Shown one piece after another: positions 17,296 through 24,612 of a stretch of DNA of 64,000 bases; position 1 is the first letter of the stretch, and the number at the start of each line of letters is the position of its first letter. The notes under the pieces are model-generated. The model searched no databases. It saw nothing but the letters and a program-made list of their open reading frames with translations, and was not told the origin of the DNA. Source of the DNA: an uncultured Clostridia bacterium (lineage in GTDB: Bacteria; Bacillota; Clostridia; UMGS1883); the NCBI GenBank assembly GCA_934454525.1, contig CAKSFM010000002.1, forward strand, positions 104,858 through 168,857, read 5' to 3'. A program made the position numbers and the translations under genes.

Positions 17296-18337
17296 AAGCG
17301 CTTTGAAAAATGCACTTGAAGCGCCGGATTTGCCGCAGAATTTAAACGCGCGGCTTATGGATAAAATCAATAAAAAGCAGAGGAAAAGCGCACTCATTTT
17401 CAGCATCACCAAAAAATGCAGCTCATGTGCGGCAGTATTTCTGTGCGCACTGACGGTGCTGTCCAATTCCGGCGGAGAAATGCAGCAGCTGCTCGGGCGC
17501 ATTCCCGTTATCGGGAGCGTTTCCGAAAGGCTGACGTTCCGCCGTTCGGAGGAGCTGCCCGATAATTCCGCCAAAAAAACGCACCCGACGGAAACAAAGC
17601 AGGATATACAAAAGGATAGCGCGGAAACTGCCGACAGCACAGCCGCAGCGGACAATGCTCAACCCGAAATCAGCGCTTCTGCCGAAAATGCCGCACAGCC
17701 GCAATCTCCGGTAAAAAGTGAAGTTGCTGCGGCGCACACGCAAAAGCCGCGTACCGATACCGCCGCAAAGCACAAAGAATCGGCAGACGTTCGCAAAGCT
17801 TCGCCGGTTCAACCCGAGAACAGCGAAAGCGTTTCACAGGAAGCTCCGGAAATTCAGCCGGAAATCGGTGAAACCGCCGCACAAAGTAAAGAATCCAAAG
17901 AAAGCAGTGTGCATCAGCCATCCGCTGCGCCGGGAGTCAGCAGTGTTTCTCAGGAAAGCAGCGGCATATCGGCATTTTCTCTTGACGCAGGGGATTCCTC
18001 CGCGGCGAAAGAAAGCGCAGCAGACAGCAGCGAAAATTATATGCCAAAAACCTCCGGAGCGTCCGGCGACGGAAGCTCCGCGAATACAGATTTGCGCATG
18101 ATGCGCAAATCGGCGCTCGGCAGCTTGTTCGTTGAGGGTTATGATTACATTTCCGCGGCAAACGAAATAATCCGCTCACAGCTCCCCGATGGCACAAAGT
18201 TTAGCGGAATTAACGGCAGCGAGGATTTTCATTTTTCGGACGGCGGAGATTTGATAATAGCCGTCACCCTCCCCGATACGGACGAAAGCCGTGAATTTAA
18301 CCTCGGCAAGATTGTAAACGGACGTTTTGCCGAATGA
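17276..18337 (+). CDS. membrane-anchored probable anti-sigma partner with low-complexity exterior
   Basis: 353-residue protein: a short N-terminal cytosolic part (residues 1-40) with the acidic/Leu pattern seen in anti-sigma tails, one membrane helix at about 42-62, then a long extracytoplasmic region rich in Ser, Ala, Glu, Gln and Lys (about 90-280), ending in a folded-looking segment (GSLFVEGYDYISAANEI onward). The GGAGGTG site at 17262-17268 favours ATG 17276 over ATG 17270, which would be one base from it. It overlaps the sigma gene by 20 bases. No canonical zinc anti-sigma HxxxCxxC motif is present, so the anti-sigma role rests on context. Confidence 0.72.
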   Translation: MDDKMLESALKNALEAPDLPQNLNARLMDKINKKQRKSALIFSITKKCSSCAAVFLCALTVLSNSGGEMQQLLGRIPVIGSVSERLTFRRSEELPDNSAKKTHPTETKQDIQKDSAETADSTAAADNAQPEISASAENAAQPQSPVKSEVAAAHTQKPRTDTAAKHKESADVRKASPVQPENSESVSQEAPEIQPEIGETAAQSKESKESSVHQPSAAPGVSSVSQESSGISAFSLDAGDSSAAKESAADSSENYMPKTSGASGDGSSANTDLRMMRKSALGSLFVEGYDYISAANEIIRSQLPDGTKFSGINGSEDFHFSDGGDLIIAVTLPDTDESREFNLGKIVNGRFAE

Positions 18338-18381
18338 TATTTAATTTTACTATTTACAAAATGCAAAAAAAGTGTTAAAAT

Positions 18382-18424
18382 GGGCTGTGGCTGAATGGAA
18401 TCACATTTTGCCGCAGCCCTTTTG
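18382..18424 (+). terminator. terminator after the sigma operon
   Basis: GGGCTGTGGC (18382-18391) pairs with GCCGCAGCCC (18410-18419), then TTTT. Same build as the terminator at 4459. Confidence 0.75.
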
Positions 18425-18521
18425 CTGGGCAAAATAAAAACAGTGCATAACAAATTCGAGCACATGCCGTTCAAAACCGCTATGCCGGTAAAGGAACGGC
18501 ACAGAAAGGAACGATAGATTG

Positions 18522-19886
18522 ATGAACACGGACGTAGCAATAATCGGCGGCGGAATAGGCGGTCTTATGGCTGCCTACAGAATAACGAAGAACCGCCCCG
18601 ACATTTCCGTTGTGATATATGACAGCGGACATATGATTAAAAAGCGCCGCTGTCCGGCAAGCAAAAACAACGGCTGCGTGCACTGCAAAATATGCAGCAT
18701 AACCTGCGGCTTTGCAGGCGCAGGCGCATTTTCGGACGGTAAATTCAACCTCGGAACGGCGTACGGCGGAACGCTCGGCGAAAGTCTCGGCGATGACGTT
18801 GCGATGGAGTATATCAATGAGGTTGACAACACGCTCAGGAGCTTTGCAGGGGATAATTATCCGAAGCTGTTCATGTCAAACGAGGGTTTGCGCCTTAAGT
18901 GCATTCAGCACAATCTGCGGCTGCTTGATATGAACGTGCGCCACCTCGGAACGGATAAAAACCTTGCAACCATGGAGCGGCTCATCGATTGGATTTCGGA
19001 GCACGGAGTTAAGCTCTGCCCCGACACAGCCGTTTCGGAAATCAAATCCGAAAACGGAGCTCACAATATTATGGCGAACGGCGAAAAGCTCTGCACCGCG
19101 AAAAACGTTATCATCGCAACGGGGCGCGGCGGCGCAAAGTTTGTTTCCGATTTCTGCAACACGCACGGCGTTTCCATGAATTCAAACTCGGTTGACATCG
19201 GCGTCCGCGTTGAAATGAAGGATATTATCTGGCGCGAGTTTTCCTCCGCCATCTACGAGCCGAAAATTCTTTACAGAACCAAAACCTTTGAGGACAGAAC
19301 GCGCATGTTCTGCTTCAATCAGGGCGGTCTTGTTTCGGCGGAAAACAATCACGGAATTATAACGGCTAACGGTCACGCATATGCCGAGCCCGAGAAAAAG
19401 ACGGATAACTGCAACTTTGCAATCCTTTCGTCAATCAATTTCACAAAGCCGTTCAACAAGCCGACGGAATACGCCGAATATATCGCGCGCATGGCTAATA
19501 TGATTGGCAGCGGCAACGTGCTTGTTCAGCGCTTCGGCGACCTTGTGCGCGGCAGAAGAACGAACGACCACCGTCTCGGGCAGAACACCGTTATCCCAAC
19601 GCTCAAGGCAACCGCAGGCGATTTGTCGCTTGTGCTTCCGCACAGAATGCTTACAAATATTATCGAAACCATATACGCGCTTGACAAGGTTGCCCCCGGA
19701 ACTGCAAATGACGACACATTGCTCTACGGCTGCGAAAATAAATATTATTCGATTCGTCCGCAGTCCGATGAAAATTTCATGCTTACGGACGGCGTTTATC
19801 TCATAGGCGACGGCAGCGGAATCACGCGCGGGCTCAGCCAGGCAGGCGCAATGGGGCTTTTCGTTGCCGATAAAATCTGCAAATAA
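18522..19886 (+). CDS. NAD(P)/FAD-dependent oxidoreductase (COG2509-type)
   Basis: 454-residue flavoprotein. The N-terminal FAD-binding Rossmann motif is VAIIGGGIGGLMAAYR, followed by a cysteine-rich segment (CVHCKICSITCGFAGAGAFSDGKFN, near residues 53-77), a GRGGAKFV turn near 195, and the C-terminal GDGSGITRGLSQAGAMG loop that closes over FAD. The family (uncharacterised FAD-dependent dehydrogenases) is common in anaerobes; the substrate is unknown. The start is ATG 18522 behind AAAGGAACG; an in-frame TTG one codon earlier is less likely. The next membrane-protein gene follows 12 bases later. Confidence 0.88.
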   Translation: MNTDVAIIGGGIGGLMAAYRITKNRPDISVVIYDSGHMIKKRRCPASKNNGCVHCKICSITCGFAGAGAFSDGKFNLGTAYGGTLGESLGDDVAMEYINEVDNTLRSFAGDNYPKLFMSNEGLRLKCIQHNLRLLDMNVRHLGTDKNLATMERLIDWISEHGVKLCPDTAVSEIKSENGAHNIMANGEKLCTAKNVIIATGRGGAKFVSDFCNTHGVSMNSNSVDIGVRVEMKDIIWREFSSAIYEPKILYRTKTFEDRTRMFCFNQGGLVSAENNHGIITANGHAYAEPEKKTDNCNFAILSSINFTKPFNKPTEYAEYIARMANMIGSGNVLVQRFGDLVRGRRTNDHRLGQNTVIPTLKATAGDLSLVLPHRMLTNIIETIYALDKVAPGTANDDTLLYGCENKYYSIRPQSDENFMLTDGVYLIGDGSGITRGLSQAGAMGLFVADKICK

Positions 19887-19898
19887 GGAGAAAATCCT

Positions 19899-20588
19899 AT
19901 GAACAGCTTTTTCCCCCGTCTTAAAATGAAGTATGCCGCCTCCGCGCTTGTTTTGGCGGCTGCGGCAGCAGTATACCTCTATTGCCTGTTTCTGCCCGGC
20001 GTTTGGAAAGGCGATGCATTTCTTTATCTTGATAAAAATAGCGGCTCTTTTTCCGGCTCTGACAAATATGCGCACTACAGCATGAAAATCACGCCGCATA
20101 AGAACGAAACGGACATTGAGTTTTCCGTCAACGGTGAAAAACGCGTTTACGGAATAACAAAGGGAGAAACCACTGTTATAACGCAGAACGGCGAACAGGT
20201 TTTTTCGGGAAAGGCATACCCGATGGATGATTATGCCGTTCTCGTTGACGATGACGGAAAACTGTCAAACGAAATCACCGTCACCGCAGGGAATGAACCC
20301 CCAAGCACGGAGGAGCTTTTCCCCACCCTCGGAACGCTCTATTCATGGGCGGACGGAGACACGGCGGACACGCGCGGAAATCCGTGGCTTGCACTCTTGA
20401 TTCTTTTGGTGTCCGCATTGCTCGCGCTCGATATCATCTTCCCCGATTTATTCTTCCTGCTTCGCCACGGGCTCGAGGTTGACGGCGGCGAGCCGAGCAC
20501 ATGGTATCGCGAAATGCAGATTTTCGGAAGATATGCCTGCGCAGTCATAATAGTTGTGCTGTTAATATGCTCATTCACAACCCATTAA
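19899..20588 (+). CDS. hypothetical membrane protein
   Basis: 229-residue protein that I do not recognise. It has an N-terminal hydrophobic helix (about residues 10-31), an exposed polar region of about 120 residues with beta-like character, then two C-terminal helices (about 165-190 and 207-226). It starts behind AAGGAG 12 bases after the flavoprotein gene, so the two may be co-expressed. A strong terminator follows. Confidence 0.7.
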   Translation: MNSFFPRLKMKYAASALVLAAAAAVYLYCLFLPGVWKGDAFLYLDKNSGSFSGSDKYAHYSMKITPHKNETDIEFSVNGEKRVYGITKGETTVITQNGEQVFSGKAYPMDDYAVLVDDDGKLSNEITVTAGNEPPSTEELFPTLGTLYSWADGDTADTRGNPWLALLILLVSALLALDIIFPDLFFLLRHGLEVDGGEPSTWYREMQIFGRYACAVIIVVLLICSFTTH

Positions 20589-20607
20589 CCAATATGCACA
20601 CTAAAAA

Positions 20608-20647
20608 AGAAGTTACTTTCTTTTGTAGAAAATAACTTCTTTTTTTA
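20608..20647. terminator. terminator at the left edge of the recombinase island
   Basis: AGAAGTTA (20608-20615) pairs with TAACTTCT (20633-20640), then seven T. The A-run on the other side makes it usable in both directions. Confidence 0.8.
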
Positions 20648-20700
20648 TACTATATTATTCTTATGCTTTCTCAGATTATATCTCATTAGGAGATGTTTAT

Positions 20701-21885
20701 TTACCAATTCCTGTCCTCATATGGTGTATTTAATACACCATCATTATTTAGCCTTTTGACCATTTTATCAAGTTTGCCGCGCCACAACTTCTTAAACCAA
20801 GTTGTATTGCCAAACCATTTTACAAGCGTAGGACTTATTGCGTAGTATGTATGTATAAACGCTCTGCCGTGCCAAGTTTCTGCAAGAGTATAATCACGAT
20901 AACGGCGAAGTGTCCATACTTGAGGACAATCGTATGAGCCATAAACACAAGTTGCAACATAACAGCCCTCTTTGGGTTTATAAGATTGTAAACAACTAAA
21001 AACTTCCCAATGTTCTTTTTTCCATTGTTCAGATGCCGAAATTTCACTAACAGGGCAACCTTTAAATGCCAACGAGTTTATCTGACTAACACTGTCGGGT
21101 ATAGTTAACTTCCGTAAATTACTGCATCCACGAAAAGCTCCACTGTCAGAGCCATAACGACTATAATAGTAATCAATTACTTCAAGCCCTTCAGGGAAAA
21201 CCACTTCATACAAACTTTTACAATTATGAAATGAGGATTGTCCTATTTTTTTTAATCCTTTGGGCAATTCCACATTAGATAACAAAGTACACCCATCAAA
21301 TGCATCGTCAGCAAGACTTTCTAATGTACCTTGAAATGCTGTATGTTTCAAGTGCTTGCACCACTTGCAGACTACCGAATTAACTTTTCTTGGAAATATA
21401 ATTTCTTTTATCCCCAAATTGCATAAATATACTTCTTTTATATTATCATTTAATTTTAAATTAGATAATTTTTCAGCATTAGATAAATGTAAAATCTCTA
21501 GTGAATTTGGCAAGGTTAATTCTTTTAGATTTTCACACTCTCTTATCGCAAATTCAATAACTCCTTCTGGTATATTTATCTTTTCAATATACTTACTACA
21601 CCCATCAAAAGCATCTACTCTGACCTCTTTTACATTATCAGGAATAGATATAATTGTTGAATTACCGTTATATTGCGTTAAAATTCCACCTTTTACAACA
21701 AATTCCTGTGCATTAGAAAATACATTAATAACATCTGCTTTTATATTATTTGTTGTGTTATAATTGTTGATAGCCTTTTCAACTATAAAAGGTGTACCGC
21801 AGAATTGACAGATTGCCGCATCCTTTGAATTGTCAATCTCTAAATTCGCACCGCAGTTAGTACATTTTGCTTGAACTAATGCCAT
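20701..21885 (-). CDS. zinc-ribbon, BspA-type leucine-rich-repeat protein with CFI-box C-terminus
   Basis: 394-residue protein in three parts. Residues 1-40 form a zinc ribbon (CTNCGANLEI and CQFCGTPF). Residues about 65-290 are BspA-type leucine-rich repeats (repeats such as IPDSVSQINSLAFKGC and LPKGLKKIGQSSFHNC). Residues about 305-394 match the CFI-box C-terminal domain (CYVATCVYGSYDCPQVWTLRRYRD). There is no signal peptide, so it is probably cytosolic. It starts behind GAGGGAG and is more AT-rich than its neighbours. It lies downstream of the SPFH gene on the same strand, so a shared transcript is likely. The zinc ribbon suggests partner binding; the role is unknown. Confidence 0.82.
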   Translation of the reverse strand: MALVQAKCTNCGANLEIDNSKDAAICQFCGTPFIVEKAINNYNTTNNIKADVINVFSNAQEFVVKGGILTQYNGNSTIISIPDNVKEVRVDAFDGCSKYIEKINIPEGVIEFAIRECENLKELTLPNSLEILHLSNAEKLSNLKLNDNIKEVYLCNLGIKEIIFPRKVNSVVCKWCKHLKHTAFQGTLESLADDAFDGCTLLSNVELPKGLKKIGQSSFHNCKSLYEVVFPEGLEVIDYYYSRYGSDSGAFRGCSNLRKLTIPDSVSQINSLAFKGCPVSEISASEQWKKEHWEVFSCLQSYKPKEGCYVATCVYGSYDCPQVWTLRRYRDYTLAETWHGRAFIHTYYAISPTLVKWFGNTTWFKKLWRGKLDKMVKRLNNDGVLNTPYEDRNW

Positions 21886-21896
21886 TCATATCTCCC

Positions 21897-22040
21897 TCAT
21901 TTCCAATAATCTTTTTTCTCATTCAAAAATGTTTTATGCTTTGTTTCATTCCGTTTATCGACCTCATTCACATAATCACTTCCAGCACTTGATGTAATTA
22001 TCCGTAAAGTGAAAACTACAAGAAGTATTATTTTACCGGT
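21897..22040 (-). pseudogene. remnant of a small membrane protein tail
   Basis: Between the LRR gene and the SPFH gene, one minus-strand frame stays open from about 22040 to a TGA at 21899-21897. It reads as a hydrophobic helix (KIILLVVFTLRIITSS) then a charged tail ending in NEKKDYWK. It has no start codon and overlaps the SPFH 3' end in another frame, so it looks like the surviving C-terminus of a gene joined to SPFH by a deletion. Confidence 0.45.
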
Positions 22041-22681
22041 CCTATTGTTGTTACAAAGAAATGTATCAGCGATAAACCATATTCGTCAAAATCAGGAATG
22101 AGCAAATTTTGCATATCAGACGAAAGCTCCGTCAGTTTTTCATCAATTTGAAAAATGTTGATTTTATTTTCTCGGATATAAGTTGAAAGATAGGTCTTAA
22201 ACCTTGTCATCAGAAATGCTCTGAATTTTTGCGTCAGTCCTGCTTGTGTCAAGCCGTTCTCTGTTCCGACTACTTTAACAAGCAGCTTTTTCCCGTCTTT
22301 TACACGCAATGTCATTTCTCCGCTTGCGCCTATTTGAATAGGGAAATTATATGTAGGCTCGACATATTCAACTTTGCTGTCCGTACCCCATTTGACAGCC
22401 ATTTGCTCCGTTTTGTTTATGAAATAAACCTCGCAATGGAACGGCGTTTGATTATCAAACGGGTTGTTAAAAAATTTTCTGATAAGCGGTATGTTTTGTG
22501 TTTCGAGTGTGTGTCTGCCGGCTTCAAATACATCTAAAAGCTGACCGTTCATATAAAATACAGCTTGCTGTGATTCGTGAACGATAAGCTGCGTTTGTGT
22601 ATTGAAGTCCTCGCAAGGGTGTTTCCATATAAAAGTGGAATTATCGCCCTCATATTTAATTACATTTGCAATTTGCGGCAT
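22028..22681 (-). CDS. SPFH-domain protein, C-terminally truncated
   Basis: 217-residue protein resembling the N-terminal SPFH part of YdjI/virion-core-like proteins: VIKYEGDNSTFIWKHPCEDF, a QQAVFYMNGQLLDVFEAGRHTL segment near residues 38-60, and LIHFFVTTIG at the end. In full-length relatives this last strand runs on into a VKPEDDP-like linker, a coiled helix and often a zinc ribbon; here it stops after four more residues. The start has GGGGGAGG eight bases upstream. The gene begins 23 bases from an inverted recombinase-type site, so its transcription may depend on the orientation of the 22728-22838 segment. Function of the family is membrane or filament scaffolding, poorly known. Confidence 0.75.
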   Translation of the reverse strand: MPQIANVIKYEGDNSTFIWKHPCEDFNTQTQLIVHESQQAVFYMNGQLLDVFEAGRHTLETQNIPLIRKFFNNPFDNQTPFHCEVYFINKTEQMAVKWGTDSKVEYVEPTYNFPIQIGASGEMTLRVKDGKKLLVKVVGTENGLTQAGLTQKFRAFLMTRFKTYLSTYIRENKINIFQIDEKLTELSSDMQNLLIPDFDEYGLSLIHFFVTTIGPVK

Positions 22682-22703
22682 TTTGCTTTTCCTCCCCCAC
22701 TAT

Positions 22704-22727
22704 TGTCAAAAAGTGTACCTTTTGACA
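22704..22727. repeat. candidate recombinase crossover site 1 (inverted)
   Basis: 24-bp dyad with 11-bp arms TGTCAAAAAGT / ACCTTTTGACA around a 2-bp centre GT. Its complement matches site 2 at 23 of 24 positions. It lies 23 bases upstream of the SPFH start. Confidence 0.65.
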
Positions 22728-22838
22728 CCAGCCTAATTCAAGCGAAAAAGGAGATAACAAGCAAAAAATCTCGTCTTTTTTCTATAAAATATTGCTTTTT
22801 ACCAAAATATGTGCTACAATTCAAAACATAAGAATGAC
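22728..22838. promoter_or_regulatory. candidate invertible 111-bp promoter segment
   Basis: Lies between two inverted 24-bp sites. It holds a plus-directed promoter-like pair, TTGCTT (22792-22797), 17 bases, TACAAT (22815-22820), which now points away from the SPFH gene toward the recombinase 3' end. Inversion would point it at SPFH. The minus direction has only weak matches (TTGAAT, 17, TAAAAA). Confidence 0.5.
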
Positions 22839-22870
22839 TGTCAAAAGGTACACCTTTTGACAGTCATTCT
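22831..22870. repeat. candidate crossover site 2 within a 40-bp perfect palindrome
   Basis: The core TGTCAAAAGGT-AC-ACCTTTTGACA (22839-22862) is the inverse of site 1. It is embedded in a longer perfect palindrome with 19-bp arms. The recombinase stop codon lies in the right arm, so this may also work as that gene's transcription terminator. Confidence 0.65.
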
Positions 22871-23466
22871 TTCCTTTTCCGATATTCACGAAGCCGGCGG
22901 TAAAAGGTGGATTCGCTTATTTTGCACTGTTTAAGTATTTCGGGGAGCGCGATTTTTTTCTTTTCCCATTGCTCAACAAGCGATATAAACTCCGGCGGAA
23001 GCTCCTTTTCCGGTCTGCCGAAACGCACGCCCTTTGCTTTTGCGGCGGCTATTCCCTGGAGTTGCCTTTTCCGGATATTTTCCCTTTCGTTCTGCGCCAC
23101 GAAAGACAGTATCTGAAGCACCAGATCCGCTATAAATGTTCCCATTAAATCCTTGCCCTGCCTTGTGTCCAGAAGCGGCATATCTATAACGCATATATCC
23201 GCACCGATTTCCTTTGTCAGCACGCGCCATTGATTTTGAATTTCCTCATAATTTCGCCCCAAGCGGTCAATGGAAAGAATATAGAGTAAATCTCCGCTTT
23301 TCAGCCTGCTTATCATTTTTCTGTAAGACGGCCGGTTAAAATCCTTTCCCGACAGCTTGTCAATATATATATTTCTCTCCTTAACGCTTTGTCCGCGGAG
23401 CGCAAGCATTTGCCTGTCCTCGTTTTGATCCGTGCCCGAAACCCTCACATATCCGTACGTTTCCAT
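22864..23466 (-). CDS. serine recombinase (resolvase/invertase family)
   Basis: 200-residue site-specific recombinase of the small Tn3-resolvase/Hin type. The catalytic domain starts METYGYVRVS, with nucleophile Ser10, then LSGKDFNRPSYRKMI, LYILSIDRLGRNYEEI with the conserved Arg residues, and the ENIRKRQLQGIAAAKAKG helix. A C-terminal helix-turn-helix (about 160-195, ALPEILKQCKISESTFYRRL) binds the site. An open frame extends to 23715 but crosses a terminator, so the start is ATG 23466 behind AAGAAAGG. It is fully intact. It lies directly beside two inverted 24-bp dyads, suggesting a DNA invertase acting on the adjacent segment. Confidence 0.9.
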   Translation of the reverse strand: METYGYVRVSGTDQNEDRQMLALRGQSVKERNIYIDKLSGKDFNRPSYRKMISRLKSGDLLYILSIDRLGRNYEEIQNQWRVLTKEIGADICVIDMPLLDTRQGKDLMGTFIADLVLQILSFVAQNERENIRKRQLQGIAAAKAKGVRFGRPEKELPPEFISLVEQWEKKKIALPEILKQCKISESTFYRRLREYRKRKE

Positions 23467-23510
23467 GTTTAAACTGCCTTTCTTAGTAAAATTCTCTTTT
23501 GTCTGCAAAG

Positions 23511-23560
23511 AAAAAAGCTGATAATAAACGACCGCACAGCCGTTCATTATCAGCTTTTTT
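23511..23560. terminator. bidirectional terminator between yitT-like gene and recombinase
   Basis: AAAAAAGCTGATAAT (23511-23525) pairs with ATTATCAGCTTTTTT (23546-23560). It works for the minus-strand yitT-like gene and closes the right side of the recombinase island. Confidence 0.85.
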
Positions 23561-23572
23561 AAGAATAATATC

Positions 23573-24445
23573 TCATTCAAATATTTTATCGTACTCCGTT
23601 TTTTCCTTAAAGCCCTCGCCGAACACCTCACGCGCGTCCGATGTGATTGCGAAAGCGTTTTTGTCAATTTTCCGCACTGTGTGGATAAGGCGCGGCAGCT
23701 CGCGCGGTGCGACAACGCACAAAAGCATCATTCCGTCCTCATCGGTATAAAGTCCCTTGCTGTACACCCCCGTAACGCCGCGTTCGAATTTTTCCATAAC
23801 AGTTTTTGCAATCTCGTCGCTTTTCTTTGATATGACATAAACCGACTTCGCCTCGTTTCCGAAATTCACAACAACATCTGTCACCTTTGAGGAGATGAAC
23901 ATTGCAATCGCGGAATAAAAGGTTACGGTGTAGCTTTTAAAAACAATTCCCGAAATTATTATAATCACGCTGTCAATCGCAAGAATAAGGCTTGCAACGG
24001 ATATATGCGGAAGAAATCTTTTAATAACAAGTGCCGCAAAATCGCTGCCGCCGGTTGAAGCCTCAACGCGCACAACAAAACCCACGCCTATGCCGACAAG
24101 TGCACCGCCGATAACGGTTGCGATGAACATATCGTCATTGAAGCGCGGAAGTCTGTTCGTCAGCTCCAAAGCCGCGGATAAAAACACAATTCCGGCAACG
24201 GTCTTCACAACCGAACCCTTGCCGAGATATTTATATCCGAAAGCGAACAAAACGGCGTTAAACGCCAGGTTTGTCACCGAAAGCGGAATATTAAAAAGAT
24301 ACAGCAGAATTGTGCCGATTGCACCGACGCCGCCCGATGATATCTTGCACGGCACCAGAAACAGGTTCATTCCCATCGCCATAACAACCGCACCGATTGC
24401 AATGCATATATATTCGGATGAAATATCCTTGATTTTATCTTTCAT
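23573..24445 (-). CDS. YitT family membrane protein (DUF161/DUF2179)
   Basis: 290-residue protein with five to six membrane helices in residues 12-200 (GAVVMAMGMNLFLVPCKISSGG, then the family signature EASTGGSDFAALVIKRF near 130-145) and a C-terminal cytosolic DUF2179 domain (FERGVTGVYSKGLYTDEDG... LIHTVRKIDKNAFAITSDAREVFGEGF). The family occurs in multiple copies in Firmicutes; its transport role is suspected but not established. The start has AAAGGAAG. It is read alone from a consensus promoter, with a terminator at its end. Confidence 0.92.
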   Translation of the reverse strand: MKDKIKDISSEYICIAIGAVVMAMGMNLFLVPCKISSGGVGAIGTILLYLFNIPLSVTNLAFNAVLFAFGYKYLGKGSVVKTVAGIVFLSAALELTNRLPRFNDDMFIATVIGGALVGIGVGFVVRVEASTGGSDFAALVIKRFLPHISVASLILAIDSVIIIISGIVFKSYTVTFYSAIAMFISSKVTDVVVNFGNEAKSVYVISKKSDEIAKTVMEKFERGVTGVYSKGLYTDEDGMMLLCVVAPRELPRLIHTVRKIDKNAFAITSDAREVFGEGFKEKTEYDKIFE

Positions 24446-24517
24446 TTTGCGATCTTCCTTTCAGGGCATTTTCTTCTTATATAAGTTTATTTTTCCTGCT
24501 ATCAGGGCAATATATGC

Positions 24518-24546
24518 AGTATATACCGAATTTCAAAAATTGTCAA
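24518..24546 (-). promoter_or_regulatory. sigma-A promoter for the YitT-family gene
   Basis: Minus strand TTGACA (24546-24541), 17 bases, TATACT (24523-24518). Confidence 0.75.
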
Positions 24547-24612
24547 GCATTGCACAACGGCTGTATAAAAATATCTGATTCGGAAAATATATCATTGTTG
24601 GAGGTGTGAGCC

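Noticed and set aside
23467..23715. N-terminal extension of the serine recombinase
   Set aside because: It passes through a strong terminator and overlaps the YitT-family gene; the resolvase domain begins at ATG 23466.
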